Source: Latrodectus hesperus
Lineage: Eukaryota > Arthropoda > Arachnida > Araneae > Theridiidae
DNA length: 64,000 nucleotides
Reading direction: 5' to 3'
Assembly (NCBI GenBank): GCA_037975125.1
Contig: CM075852.1
Coordinates: 7,116,792 to 7,180,791, forward strand
The notes beneath the pieces were generated by a model that was not told where the DNA came from, did not search any database, and worked only from the letters and a program-made list of their open reading frames with translations. The position numbers and the translations under genes are program-made. Shown here one piece after another: positions 10,574 to 24,446 of this stretch. How positions within the stretch are numbered: position 1 is the stretch's first letter; every line of letters begins with the position of its first letter.

Positions 10574-13171
10574 CTTCTTCTTCTTCTTAGAGTTGGGTTT
10601 GTATTATATTGGGCACCTCTGCTTTTATCAGCATTTTGTACTATTAACTCCAAACCCAATGTTTCTTAGTTCCAGTTGCTCGGGTCACCCACTTTATTCA
10701 TAAAGTCCGATAACCCTTTAATGGAGTCTAGGTTTAACTCTCTAGTATGGATGATGCCTAAAAAAGTTAATCTAGGGAGGGTAAGAGCCTCGCATTCGTA
10801 AATGATATGATTTGCCATTTCCTCTTGCGTATGACATTTCTACAGATAGGGTCTTGCTGAAACAGTCCCATTTTATGGAGGTGTTTTCCGAAATAGTAGT
10901 GCCCAGTTATGAAGCCTACGATTAAACGTATCTTCTGCCTACAGCATCTTAGAATTTCAGAGGCAATCCTCGCTGATGATCCACAGATCATACTTTTAGC
11001 GTGGGTTTGACCAGGAGTGTTGAGCCAAGCTTCATACATCTTACATTTTTCTCATCTAAGAACATTGGTTTTTGCGGTCTTCAAAGTGATAACAGAAAAA
11101 GGTTCTGCACCATTGGGAGCAAAAGACGATCCTTGTTAAGCAAGTTCATCAGCCCTTTCATTACCTTCGATACCTTTGTGCCCTGGCACCCATACAAGGA
11201 TCACCATATTTCTAGTTGCCAGTTTTGTAAGAAGATTTCTACATTCCAAAATCATTTTAGATTTGATTTTGAAAGAATTGAGCGCTTTTAAAGCGACTGG
11301 ACTATCACTAAAAAGGAGAATCCGCTTACCGTGGTAGCCCCTCTTCATATTTAGTCGCAGACAGTTGATAATGCCCAAAACTTCTGCCTGGAAGACCGTA
11401 GCGTATCGCCCAAGGCTTACAGATAGGCTGATTCTTGGTGACACGTCACATACTCCCAGTCCTACGAGGCTGTTTTTCAGTGATCCATCTGTGTACCAGA
11501 TTAGATCTCCTGTTTTAGTTTCGAACATGTTGTTATCCCATTCGTCTCTAGTTGGAAAAACTATTTGAAACGTCCTTTCAAACATGTATGACTTTTCCAT
11601 GATGTCCGAAGGCATCAGGAAAGTAGGATCTTGAATTTTCCTGGTAATACCCCTGTGCCCTTTGGCAACAGGTTTGTCGTACCGTTGGTTTTGTAGCTTC
11701 ATTCTGTATGCAGTCATTCTGGCAGTGCTGCAGATAAGGATGTCTAAGAGAGTCAGATCCAACATAACTTCCAATGATCTGGTTGGTGCGGTGGACATTG
11801 CTCCTGTGATGCAGAGACAGGCCAGTCTTTGTAGACCTCTTAGTCTGTCAATCACAGTCTTCTGTTCCACCTTACGCCACCAGATCACACAGGCATATGT
11901 GAGAATGGGCCTGACAATAGATGTGTACATCCACAACATCAGTTTTGGATATAGACCCCAGTTTTTGCCAAGCATTCGCCTGCAAATCATAATGCTTTTC
12001 TTTTCTCGGTTAATTTTATCATCAATGTGCTTCTTCCATTTCCTTTTGAGTGTAAAAGGTACAAGGTAGGTTTTCTGAGGATTAACCATCAGGTCATGTA
12101 GGTCAATGGTACATGTAATCCATGCACCATTGATCTACATAACGTAGAGCATCCTGCATGAGATGACAAGTTATGTCGAAATCTTTGCCAAGGATTAGGA
12201 TGACAATGTCATCAGCATATCCTTGCGTATAATAGCCCTTATCATTTAGATATTTTATAAGGCTATTTACAACTAGGTTCCAAAGTAATGGTGAGAGAAC
12301 ACCTCCTTGAGGACTACCTCTAGTAGTCTTTTTTTCAAATGGTTCACCGAAGATGTTCATTTGTATACATCTATCCGAAATCAAGGTCTCAATTCAAGTA
12401 CACAGGGTCTGATTAATCCCTGCCCCTCTAAATGCATTGAGGATGGATGGATGGGAAGTATTATCAAAGGCACCTTTGATGTCAAGGAAAGTTGCCAAGG
12501 CAATTTCTTTTTGATCCAGAATGGTTTCAATCTTAGAAACTAGCTGATGTAAAGCAGTTTCAGTAGATTTGCCGGATTGATAGGCAAATTGAAGAGCATG
12601 CAAGGGACTGTTACTACCCAAGTAATCTCTTATATGCCGATCAATGATTTTCTCCATAATTTTAAGAAAGAATGAAGAAAGACTGATAGGTCTATAAGAC
12701 TTGGCCTGGTCATAGGTGTCCATGCCAGGTTTAGGAATGAAAACAATCCTGGTCTTCTGCCATATCTTTGGTATGTAACCCAGTGCTAAGCTAGCTCTGA
12801 AAATTCTAGTTAGCACTGGTATGATAACCTCCTCTGCCTTCTGGATCATGATGGGCATAATTCCATTAGGCCCTGGGCTTTTTATTGCTTTAAAGGCAAA
12901 GATTGCCCATTTAACAATGTTGTAGTTAATGATATTTTTAGCGATAGTCCATTGATCGCTATTGACTCTTTGCAAAGAGCCAATGCAGTGCTCCTCTTCG
13001 TTGCTATAAATATCTCTAGCTCCTGGAAAGTGGGCTTTCGTTATAATTTCCATAACCTCTTTCCCGGAAGCAGCAAAATTACACTCCTCGTCCTTTAAGG
13101 TGCAAACCAAAATAGGTTAATCTCTTTTGAGGAATATTTGGAGTCTAGCTCCTTCAGAGATAGAATCTATC
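10574..13171 (-). mobile_element. 5'-truncated LINE with RT and RNase H
   Basis: A 2.6-kb non-LTR retrotransposon insertion on the minus strand. The exact 12-bp sequence GCTGGAGTCATT is found on both sides (10562-10573 and 13172-13183), defining the target duplication. The 3' tail on the sense strand is a GAA repeat at 10574-10586. The 5' end is truncated: ORF1 and the endonuclease are missing and the sequence enters just before the reverse transcriptase. Order on the minus strand is RT, connecting region, RNase H, zinc-knuckle tail, short untranslated region. Confidence 0.93.
10666..13110 (-). pseudogene. LINE ORF2 fragment: reverse transcriptase, RNase H, CCHC tail
   Basis: This is the polymerase that copies LINE RNA into DNA at a nicked target. 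Visible RT motifs are SPGPNGIMPIMIQ, FLDIKGAFDN (catalytic Asp), RGSPQGGVLSPLLWN and QGYADDIVIL (the YADD box near 12200). RNase H follows with YTDGSL, QAEVLGI, SDSPVALKAL and VPGHKGIEGNERADELA. The C-terminal tail has ITGHYYFGKHLHKMGLFQQD and a CCHC knuckle. The gene is broken: an in-frame TGA at about 12394, a frame change near 12095, stops at about 11138 and 11060, and a one-base shift within the knuckle near 10835. The true end is the TAA at 10666. Clade is R1/I/LOA-like by domain order. Confidence 0.92.
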
Positions 13172-13183
13172 GCTGGAGTCATT

Positions 13184-16100
13184 ATACACATTCTAATGAT
13201 TTTGTTCTCATGCTGTTGGGGGAGTTTGCAGGTCAAAATTTATCAAGAAAGCATGGGAAAATCTCTTGTAAAAATATATGCACAAAAATAAACCTACAAG
13301 TTGCTCGGCTATTAGTCATAAGAGCTGAAGACAAATATCCATCATTATTGATAATATTTTTTTATAAATTGATTTTTAGTTGTCACAACCCTTTAGTTTC
13401 TTTTGCATATTTGTAACTACTTATATAATGTTATAAACTTGTGCAATACAAACTGCATAAATGAAATAATTAAAATTCAGTTAAATAAATCTATACTTAT
13501 ATGTCGAGTTTTATGTGAGCTGAGCAAAAAACTTGGAGATTAAATTATAAGCTCTGCAAATGTTACAAAATAAGGCTTTATTGCATTAACAAGAGATGAT
13601 ATCTTAAATATAAATGAATTGGAGTTTGAGTAATGAGAAATCTTGAAAATATTCATGCCATAGCAAAAAATCTGTGATTAGTGTAACTTTAACATACAAA
13701 TATTCACAATAAATATATTTAGTTCACAGTTTTAATTCAAAAAAATTTATTCCCATATTACATACATTCGATTTTGGTAATTAGGAGAATACATATCTAA
13801 ATTATAGTATTTAATAATACGTATGTAATATATTATACTTTCAGATATAAAGTATAAATATGCTAATTTTTATTCATGTAATTTACATGATTATCAGACA
13901 TAATATAGCAAAAACAGTTTTAAATTTAATTGTGGAAAAAATATAAAAAATCATCAGTAAGTACTTAAACTACTATGTGCAAACTTTAATTTAAACTATC
14001 TGATTTCTCTTTCATTGCTTTTAAAAATAAGCACATGATGAGTTTTGATGAAATAATTTTATTTAGAGAAGACACGCAATATTATTTGTTATGTTACATT
14101 TAACTTTTTCTTTTAAAGGTAACAAGTATTAATATTGAAATATCATAACCACTGGTGCAACATGCATTAATAAAATCATTATTTTTTTAAAAAAGTGAGT
14201 TAAACTAACAAGAAAAGTATTTATTTAAGTTCTTGAAATCACATGTGCGTTTGGATGTAAGATATGATAATTAGTTGTCTATGTTTTTGTTGTGTTATGT
14301 TATTTACAAATATAAAAATTAAAAACTCTTTTATTTTTAGTTATTTTTACTAACAATAAATGTTTTTGATTTTTATATTTGTAAATGAATGTCTATTAAT
14401 GCCGATGAAATACTTTTAATATTTGAAATGCAAAAAGACGAAGAATTATTTTTCGAATCTTTTTCCACTATATAATAAGACAATATTATCAGCATAGCAA
14501 ATATTAGAAATGTACATTGTTGAGAATTTGTTTCAGAAATAAATATTTATCACTTATTCATCATAGATTTTTTGCAATCAAATAGATTTAGAAAATCCTA
14601 ATACTAATTCATCTTTATACTCTGTCACATAAAGATTCACGTACATCATAATTAAATGTGAATGAAGCAACAAATATTTGAAACTGTATTATACATTGCA
14701 GTATTAGAAGAGTCAATTTTTAAATTCTTGAAAAATTTGTAAAAATATTCTTGAGTTAAAATTTTATGAAATATCATCAAGTACTGAAGCTGACGCCAGT
14801 TAACAATTAATAGTAAATAAGATCTATTGTGTTAAGCTATTTAAAATAATCACTATTTCATATCTCTCATAAACTCAATAAACTATTAAAATTAATAATA
14901 ATAATAATACAAATTAGTATTTTTATGAGGTATAAGTAGGATAAAATTTATCTTCTAGAAAAGAATTATTCTACAAGTGACATATGTTTACATGTTATTT
15001 TCATAATAACAATAATTTTTTCAATGGTAACATATTAACTGAATTTAGGATTGAAAACAGAAATTATGGGCAATGTAAAAACTAAATACGGTATTCATTT
15101 ACACTTAAAATGTTATTTGATTTAATTAAGTATATACATGATTTCATTTGCATTTATATCAAAGCAGTTTTTGATTCAAATTTCGGAGATTTTAGAGCAA
15201 CATCAATCCTTTTAAGGTAAAATACCTAAAAATTGCATCAACTGCTTAACTTTGTCTTTAATTCCAAAAACTAGATATAAGGTTAGAAACGACAAATTCT
15301 TGAGTATAGGATGCATTTTTAAAGTAAGAAAATCACCCTGTAAAATTATCAGGAAAATCCTAATGTAATTAAGAAAGAAATATCTTAGAACAAGAAAAAA
15401 CGCTCTGTTGAATATAATATCACATATAACTCCGCCTATATTAACTCAATCACATTTACCCCGGGCATCCATGGCTCCCCCTACAAAGCATCGTCACACA
15501 GCTCGATAATCACCTGTCCATCAGTTAGATGGGTCACCATGCTATGACTCAAATCTCTTAGATTTGACGAAGAAGGAGATAAAATGTGTCATTTGGCGGA
15601 GTAAACACGAATACCATAATATCATGAGAATGAAAAGCAGATTTGTAAAACATAGGCTCAAAAGTTTTTAGATGTTTTTTTTCCATGTTTTTTTTTTTTT
15701 TTTTTTTTTCAGATTTATTACTCAGGACCGCACAAGGGGAAATTCTATGTGTGCATTCTTCACACGGAAGAGAAATGTGATCTTTACAAAATTTTATAAA
15801 TCCTCTAAAACAGCATCTCAAGAAGAATTTTTATTTTCAAATGATGATTGTACACATTGATATCATTCTTATTGTGGCAGAAGCCTACTTTGAGATTCAA
15901 TAGAAAATCCGTGCCCGATAATATTCTCGAGTCATACACACAATGCCACATTTTCTCCTTGTAAAATTTTATTTTAAGCTAAACTACTGGCAAACGGTCA
16001 ATAATAATTGTCAGGATGAAACAACTCCTATTTTCAAATCAAAGCATTAATATTTTTTCCTGTTCATCTTTGCACATATCTCAAAACTTTCAGGAATCAA

Positions 16101-16191
16101 AAATTTCAATCATCATATTGCATACACAATGCATGCAATATTGGATATAAAGGATATCATAATAGAAGGTTCGAAAGACCCTTTTCTATAC

Positions 16192-16194
<3 letters not shown>
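13184..16194. other. AT-rich spacer, no recognised feature
   Basis: Nothing nameable. A T run lies at 15689-15709. The part from 15440 to 15900 is less AT-rich than its surroundings but contains no family signature that I recognise. Confidence 0.5.

Positions 16195-16256
<62 letters not shown>
16195..16256. repeat. TA microsatellite
   Basis: Uninterrupted TA dinucleotide run of about 62 bp. Confidence 0.98.
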
Positions 16257-16259
<3 letters not shown>

Positions 16260-16415
16260 ATATACTTTTAATAATTATAATAATATATTTATATATTTGA
16301 TATTCAGATGTTTTTAAAAAATAATGTATGTATATTTTCATGTGTTTCATGTATTTGGAGAATGTGTAAGATTAAATTACTAGTAATGACTTTATTTAAT
16401 TATAATACATTATTA

Positions 16416-17931
16416 CACTCATGTCCATAAATTAAGGATAATACAGAATCACACAGAAATTGAACTCTAAAATAAAAATATCATGCGCAGAACTATCACA
16501 CACATCTTGAAAAATAATATGCAAATTACAAGATACCACCAGATGGCGCAGATACTACGTCACAATGACGAGAGTTGAAGAGAGGAATGTATGAGGAATG
16601 GTTGAAAAGAAGTAAAATTTAGCTTTTCAGTCACAAGCTGTTCAGTTCAATAACCGCGTAGTTATGGCACAAAAGAAGCATTTTAATGATGTTTTACGTG
16701 GCAGAACTATAGGCTGCCTGGAATGTTGACCTACCCAGCTAGAAGTATCCGAGGAACTTGGAATCGCCCAGAGTGTCATCTCCAAGCTTTGACAACGGTT
16801 CCAAGATGATGGTAATGTGAGTAGAAATTACAGCACAGGTCGCCCCCGAGTTACTACGCCGAATGAGGACCCGTATTTGGCAGTTACTGGCAAAAGAAAC
16901 AGATGGATCACAACATCAGACCTGTCTCGTCAGTTCTCTCTTCAACTACCAGTTTCAGTTTCAAGTCAGACAGTTTCAAGGCAGAAAGTGTAGAGACGCT
17001 TAGGGCACATTGGCTTATATGCTCGTAGGCCTGTCAGATGTGTTTCACTTACCGCAACTCACTGCCGCCTGTGGTTAGCCTGGAGTACAGAGCATGCATT
17101 GTGGACATCACAACAGTGGTCTTGTGTAATGTTTTATGACGAGTCCAGATTTATCTTTCAGTCTGAATCTCGCCGGACTTTCATATGGAGAGGGCCAGGT
17201 ACCCGTTACCACCAAGCCAACACCAATAAACGACACCGTTACGCTGGTGCAGGATTGCTCGTTTGGTGAGGAATTATTCTGGGTTCCAGAACTAACCTGC
17301 ATGTTCAGAATGTAACCATGACAGGTCACATCTATCGGGATGTCATTCTGGAACAACATGTACGTTTGTTTCGAGGAGCTATTGGTGCTGAATTTTTGTT
17401 TATGGATAACAACGCCTGTCCTTACCGTGCAAACATGTAGACGAATGCCTTTAATTGGAGGATATCACCCGTATAGACTAGCCAGCATACTTACCAGCAC
17501 TTAAATCCAATAGAGCATGTGTGGGACATGTTTGGCCGAAGAATTGCAGCCCGTCAACTCACTCCCACATGTCTACCGGAGTTTTCGAGAGCATTGCTTG
17601 ATGAGTGATGTATTATTCCCCAAGATCAGATCCATAATTTGATACTCATCATACCTAGGCGTTGTACGGCCTGTATTGCATCATTTGGGGGCATACTATG
17701 TATTAACCATCATACTAACCATGTTATATTAGCTTTGTTAATAAGTTCTTTTATAAAATTTACTTTAGGTAGTAAAAATTGCAATTTTTATTAATGATGT
17801 CAAACTTATAGCATCTTTTTCCTCTTTACCTTTTGTTTAATAAATAGACTTTACAAATAAGTCACATTTGTTTTGCTTCTGTTTCTTTCTTTGCCTGAAC
17901 TTGCACTATTCTTTATTTTTGGACACGAGTG
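16416..17931 (+). mobile_element. Tc1-like DNA transposon, degenerate
   Basis: Terminal inverted repeats begin CACTCATGTCCATAAATTAA on the left and read CACTCGTGTCCAAAAATAAA from the right, with TA on each side (16414-16415 and 17932-17933). This is the TA duplication expected of Tc1/mariner elements. The 1.5-kb length and internal transposase remnant fit a full-length but dead Tc1. Confidence 0.92.
16664..17710 (+). pseudogene. Tc1-type transposase pseudogene
   Basis: The frame from ATG at 16664 gives MAQKKHFNDVLRGRTIGCLE, then EVSEELGIAQSVISKL, a helix-turn-helix for binding the terminal repeats, and STGRPRVTTPNEDPYLAV, a GRPR-type linker. Catalytic motifs of the DDE domain follow: FYDESRF, MDNNACPYRAN and LNPIEHVWDMFGRRIAARQL. 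Most of the alignable protein stays in one frame but is cut by several stop codons (for example after LEC, KL and RQKV), so no active transposase can be made. The spacing between the last two acidic residues is about 35. Confidence 0.87.
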
Positions 17932-17933
17932 TA

Positions 17934-20607
17934 CATTATATTTACCTACTTTGATTTTTCATGCATTTTTTAACGTATTCAAAGTTTTGAAAGCTTCAAT
18001 TCCACAATCGATATTTATAATTTTAATCTTTGTTTTTGATCACTGATCTTTAGTTAATACAATCTTAAGAAAGAAAATAAAATAATTTTTTTTTTGCAAA
18101 ATTAAGAAACTATTCCATTATTAATGTGTACCTGTTTATTTAAAAACACACATAAAGTAATGATACATCGGCTAATGACACATAATTTAAAACTAACTGT
18201 TTATATCGATACAATAATTATATTTAAACAAATAAATTGGCCGAAGTAGCTTGGTTGGGAAAAGAGGCATTTTAAAAAGATAATCGCTACAAATTAGTTG
18301 ATTAATTCGTCTTCAAGGTCATCAAACTAACATGTAAACACATTACACAATGAAATCTTTTCTTGAATTCATATAATTTCGCAAGAATAATATGAATTAC
18401 TTGATTAAAATTTTTAATACTTTTTTTGTTAGTAAAATTTAAAACGAAGCAAATATAAAAGGCTGCACAAAATGAATCCATAGTCTGAGATAATCAAGAA
18501 ATATTTTATTTCTGTTTATTTCGTTGGTGAAAAGGAATTCATTTCGATCCCTTCTGACTCTTTCATTTCATAAAAACTCATAAAACTCTTTTGTGTCTTG
18601 ATGTAAATTTCTAAGTCTCATGCTGCCACAATGAAAGGGAAAAAACATATAATATATCCAGACACACATTAAATGTTAGGATAAAAATAATACGAAAGAA
18701 CGAATTCCTTTAATGACCAAGAATACAACTCAACCAGAGGAAAAATCGAATCATTCCCCATGTTTCTGAAACAATAGAGCATAATAAATATGATATATTA
18801 AAACCATTATTCGTATTACTGCTCACATAAATGTGTAAGCATAAAACACAGCACATTCAATCCAAAAAAATATTATTTCCTGAAACTGTAGGCATTTTTA
18901 ACGTGGATCATAAAATTGCATTTATTAGTTACTGTAGTTACACAAAGGAAAGAAAATGGTCTTGATGTCTATCCAAGTACAGAATTTAAGACTCCGTTTA
19001 AAATGGCTGATAAAATTTTAGTTGATATTGAGTGGTAAATTTATATTTATGTTCATTGAGACCATTTTTTTTTCTATAATCATAAAAAATTTTTAATTTA
19101 GGATTCACGAAAAAGCAGTTAGCCATAGATCAGATTCGAACACAATTACAGTCCAAGACCACTTTTTGAATATGGAATTAATACAAGCATTAAATTTGGC
19201 TTAAGATAAATTTCGAGCTATTGTTAACATTTACTCCCTAAGAACACATCGAACCTACAAACTGTTCAAATGAAAACCGAAATTGCAAGTTAAGAAGAGG
19301 CATTTCAATATTTAAATTTTATTTTTCTGTAATTGATATTCGATTAGTTTAATTTGTATCCCAGTAATTTTTCTAAATTTCAATAAGATCCCAAATTATA
19401 GCAAACTCATGGGAATTTATTCAGAAAAAAGTTTGAATACATTCTAAATTTGATGAATGATTGTTAAATTGAGCTATTTTTAAGAAAAATTAATTTGAAT
19501 TAGATTTTAAAGCAATCTAAAAATTTTGAAATAGAAGAATATTATAAAGCAATGCTATAAATATCCAATAAATGTCTAATACTGCATTACATATGGCAAT
19601 ATGAAATTTGTGTTAACTCACAAGATTTAATAGGACTAAAGAATATGAATCACACACTTCCTTATTTTTGATCACATCTATTTTTAAACTTTTACAGGTA
19701 AATAAAGTATTATAGAAGTATTAAACGCATAAAAATATAATATAGAAATGTATTTTTTAATGTAGAAATTATGTAGGTAACTTTTTCCATAGTAATTTTA
19801 TTAATTTTTTCAGATATTTCTCAGTTTACCAAATCAATATAGATATTACGACACAAAAAAGAAAGATAAATGTGAGTAAAAATGAATTTGGTAATAAAAA
19901 GCATACAATTAGATTAAGTATTTATCAATCAACATATATATTTTTAATCAGATATACAAGAAGCAAATTTAAAAAATTGTTCACCGAGAAAAAATTGCAG
20001 AATATAAAATTTGAGATTTTACTAATTATATCAAATATAACCTCATCTCTGAGATCGTTTACTATTTAAATTCTTTTATTCTTCCAAACCTTACTTTGAG
20101 AATGGCAACTATCTTATTATTCGAAAATTTGCTTAAATCTGAAGATTTATTAATTATTTTTAGATTCACATTTTTCTACTTTTTTCTATACTTTTCTTAC
20201 TAAAATTTTTAAATTATTTAAATATTTCAAAATTTGTTAAAGTTTCTTATTCTCTCGTAGCTTTTTTTCTCATTCTCAGAAATTTGATAACAAGCTTTTT
20301 AAGATTGGCAATGAATTCGTTCGAAATCGCTTTTTTTTATTGGATGATATTTAAGATCAAACGATTTTAAAAAACATATTTGTATTAAAATTGTTTCACA
20401 CTCCCTTACTGTTATTAATCAATTCTATAAATTTATGACGTTGTCAGCACGAATTTAAAGTATGCAGTGACTCTACTGCTAGATGGCATTGTTGTATATA
20501 TATATAGTGACAGGAAGAATATATAAAAAATACATCATTGAAGTTGGTAGTATTCGACGTGGCGTATGCCTGAGTGCTTATTGCATTTAAACATGATGCT
20601 GTATTGG
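17934..20607. other. AT-rich spacer, no recognised feature
   Basis: No element ends, coding signature or RNA gene recognised. Confidence 0.55.
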
Positions 20608-20609
20608 TA

Positions 20610-22008
20610 CAGGTAAACCTCCTATAACACGGTAGCTAGGTTCCTAGAAAATGCCGTGTTGTGTGAAATCGTGTTGTATGAGACCCAGAACTAGTACAAA
20701 AAGGGGGGTTACGTTCCAAAAACTTATTAAAAACAAATATTTTTTTTAATTTGACATAAACAACTTCATTTTTATTAAATAATAAATGTATATCCAACAC
20801 AAAGTAAGAAAAAATATTTTAATCTAACGCAACCCTAATTTAATGAATTTATTCGTCGTCACTGCTCAGTACAATCAACCGAGAACGTTTTTTAGGTGGA
20901 ACGATATCGCCTTGACTTTCAGAACTTTTTTCTCTATTTAAAGTTTTTGTATGTTTTCCCCTCTTAAAAAAATCTGTAATCGAACTTTGCTGACTAGTTC
21001 TTACTAGGCTTCATTGTAAATTTCGCGGTATGGAGTTAAACAGTTTTGCAGCTCCCTTTTGAATTTTCGACTTCTTTCCGTGGAAGGGTCTGTTTTCAAG
21101 AAAAATGACTCGAGATTTTCCGCTAAGCATAGGCCTTCTTGTAATTCTTTTAATGTTAAATTCTTAACTGCACAATCTTCATCAGAGCTAGCGTCCTCAA
21201 AATCTATTTGATTTGCATCCAGGGATGCCATTTCCATCAAATCCACTTCGTCAACTTCTTCTTCCACTAATAATTCTTGAATGTCTTCAGTAGCCATATC
21301 CACAAAACCTTTGCCTCCGATTGATTTAGCGACTTTTAATATGGCACCAATTTCGTTTTCTGATGTTTCACGCATGTTTTCTGTTTCAACTGAAGAGGGC
21401 CATATCTTCTTCCAACACGCATTTAAGGTTGATGTTTTTATTTCTTTCAGCGACAAAGATATGATTTCGATACAGTGCTTGATTGAAAATTTCTTCCAAG
21501 CTTCCATTACGCTAATTGATTCCGAATCGGTTGCGTCTAAAATCCACTGTAAGGATCTTCTTATATAATACGTTTTAAAGGTATAAATAATACCTTGATC
21601 CAATGGTTGGAGCAACGAAGTAGTGTTAGGTGGTAGGAACATTATTCTGACGTTGGGATGAGTCAAATCTTGTGGGTGGCATGGAGCGTTATCTAAAAGT
21701 AATAGCACCTTAAAGCTCAAATTTTTCTGCCTTTAATAACGCTCAACGCTTGGCACAAAACAATTTGAAAACCAATCTTTAAATAAATTTCCTGTTACCC
21801 AAGCTTTTAGATTTTCTTTCCAGTATACCGGCAAAGTGTTTTTAAAAGAAGTAAGGAGTGAACATGTTTCCGCTGACCGATAACAAGCTCTAACATTGGA
21901 ACAAAACCGTGTTATAGGATAACGTGTTGTAGGAATTTTCCCTCAATTTACGAATCGTGTTATAGCGAAACCGTGTTATAAGATACCGTGTTATAGGAGG
22001 GTTACCTA
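20610..22008 (-). mobile_element. Tigger/pogo-like DNA transposon, internally deleted
   Basis: Inverted ends CAGGTAAACCTCCTATAACA and (from the right) TAGGTAACCCTCCTATAACA are flanked by TA at 20608-20609 and 22009-22010. Just inside the ends the motif CGTGTTATAG and variants recur several times, especially at 21905-22000, and may be transposase-binding repeats. The internal frame is on the minus strand and lacks its N-terminal half. Confidence 0.9.
21004..21895 (-). pseudogene. Tigger/pogo transposase, C-terminal DDE half
   Basis: The protein matches the end of CENP-B/Tigger-type transposases. First comes LPVYWKENLKAWVTGNLFKD followed by WFSNCFVPSVERY, then the second catalytic Asp in LLLLDNAPCHP and the third in PPNTTSLLQPLDQGII. 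An acidic segment follows (VEEEVDEVDLMEMASLD, EDASSDEDC), typical of Tigger tails. An in-frame TAA at about 21733 separates the first part from the 238-residue open stretch ending at 21004; that stretch has no clear ATG at its start. The CENP-B-like DNA-binding domain and the first catalytic Asp are missing, since only about 110 bp remain before the element end. Confidence 0.88.
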
Positions 22009-22010
22009 TA

Positions 22011-24446
22011 GTATGTTTCTTTAGTGTTTTAATTAGATTTTCTATTTTAAATATTCATGTGGATGTAATGTTTTTATTCGTACATTGTCAAAACTTGCTG
22101 TAATACTTTCACTGTGCAGAAAATCTCAACAAGCTTGGTTTGTTTCCCAGACTTTAAGCAAGATGTGTTAAATTATGAAATGTGGAATACATTCGTACAT
22201 TAATTCTGAGTGGGAATTTTCCTCGTTATCAAAACCCAAAATAAAATCGCTTGATTTCCTTTTTGCATGCATAATTTTTCGCTCTTATTAATTAAAAATA
22301 TATTGTGGTCATCAAGGGAAAGGTGAAATTCTTGATTGGAATAGAGTGAAATTCTAATGCTGTATTACCATATATCATTTCCTTTAGCTCCTTAAAAGAG
22401 AGAAATGTATCAGCATATTAAATTTTAATTAATTTTTTAAGAATAAGGTTACAATTTTTTAACCTAAAATATTAATAGTAGTGGAGAGGAATATTGTTTT
22501 TACACCTATAATGATTTAATTAAAAAAAGTTTTGCACAGTAAGAAAAGAATTTCCAATCTTACAAAAGCAAAATTATACTTTTTATGTAGTTTAATGCAA
22601 TGGAAAATTATCTGAATTTAGATTTTCTTACAATTAGGTAGTTAATAACTATTATAAAAACATCATGTTTAATGCTATTAATAATAAATAAGTATCATTA
22701 GTTAAGACTCTCACACATTTACAAATTTCTTTTAACCCTAAGTTTTTTTATTATTCCTAAATTTAAATTTCTTTATTTTAAATTTTAAAAATTACATTTA
22801 CGTTATGAAATTTATTTGTGTTTATAAAAACTATTCAAACTTCATTTGCAAAATAATAAAATATCAAGATTATATTTTATTTTAAATAGTCAAACTTGTT
22901 TTGTTTCACAAATTACGAGGTATAATTTAAAACATTTTCATTAAATTATACTAGTCGATTGTGCTCAATAATTTTACAAAAAATAAAATCCATTTGAAAT
23001 ATACAGCAAAGGTAATGAAATTTTTCGTTTCTTTAAATGTATATCTGCAAAAAGAAAGAATTCTATCAATATATAGACATTTCCAAACACTTTATTAGTA
23101 GAATGGAAAAAGAACCATTGTTGGCACTTGGTATGCAAAGAAAGAAACAGCAGAGTTTCATTTAATAAATGCACCTCGTCGTGTGGTGTCCCGCGTAGAA
23201 ACATGAAATATTTACTTCATTTAACACTTTCAGGCATTCACGACCATTACTTATTCTTCTTATTTAACTAAACTAAAGAAAGAAAGAATGGCCATTAAGA
23301 AATAAGATTAATATTTCCCTCTGATTTATTTCGACGGAAAAGTTTTCTAGAAAATGTGCATATAGAAAATGAGATTTTTGGAGTAAATACTTCTCTGAAT
23401 TACGAAACGAAAGATATATTTTTCAGCATAAATGTTTGAGCGAATTAAATGATGCATCAAATCAAAAGGTTTCAACAAAATATAATCTTAATTAGAATAA
23501 TAAATTTTTTTCCACCTTGTTTTTTTTATGTGTCATGCAAGCCAAAGATTAACTGAAGCAATAATTCTGAAAATCCAACAAATGAAAAATGCTAAAATAA
23601 ACTTATCTGAAAATGCACGGTAAGATTTTGCTTTAATTTAATCAAGATAGAAATGTGTTTTACTTTAAACGAAAATTCATGTTATGATATAAAACTCATT
23701 AAAATAAATATATTATGGATTATAAATTTTCATGAATGCTATTTTTATTAAATTCATTTTCTATAAAATTCGTTTTCTTAAAGAAAATTACGAAGTTTAA
23801 TAACTCATGATTTTGCTTAGCGATTGAATTTGATTCGTATTTATCTGAAAATTTCATTTTTTGGACAAATAAAAGTTTAAAAAAAATGTAAATTCCTATT
23901 CTGCGTCCATTTTTTCATTGTTTGTAATCTTCTTTAATGCCCCAAAATTAAATTTTATATTTGTAAATCGAATGAAACATTCAAAAATTAGCAATTCTAA
24001 ATATAAATCACACTATTCAATAAACTTGTCGAAATTTTAAACTGTTTGATAATAGAACTGGTACTAAATATTAATAAAGTAATGAAGTAAATTTTATATA
24101 TAAGATTTAATTTTTTTAAAAATATATTTGAATTTATTAACATCAATAACATCAAATTAATAACATTTTAAATAGAGATATTTTGTGATTTTTTTTTAAT
24201 TCTATAATTTTGATTTTAAAAAAATTGTCTAAATTTATTTGAAGATTTCGAGACAATCATTAATACGAAACTTGCTATTTTACTTGTAAAGAATTTATGA
24301 TCAAATATATTTTATTTGACACAAGTGATTTCAGGAAACGAAAATCATGGTATAGTATACTTAGACATTTGATTTTAGTTTTTCCTCATATCGCGAGTAG
24401 TTATAAATTTTATACTCTATTTGATACATAAAAATATTTAACTGAT
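22011..24446. other. AT-rich spacer, no recognised feature
   Basis: No gene, element end or tandem repeat recognised. Confidence 0.55.

Noticed and set aside
11001..12543. Plus-strand frames across 11.0-12.5 kb
   Set aside because: They are shadows of the minus-strand LINE ORF2, which has clear RT and RNase H motifs.
19120..19190. tRNA-like box B (GTTCGAATC) on the minus strand
   Set aside because: No A box or cloverleaf could be arranged around it.
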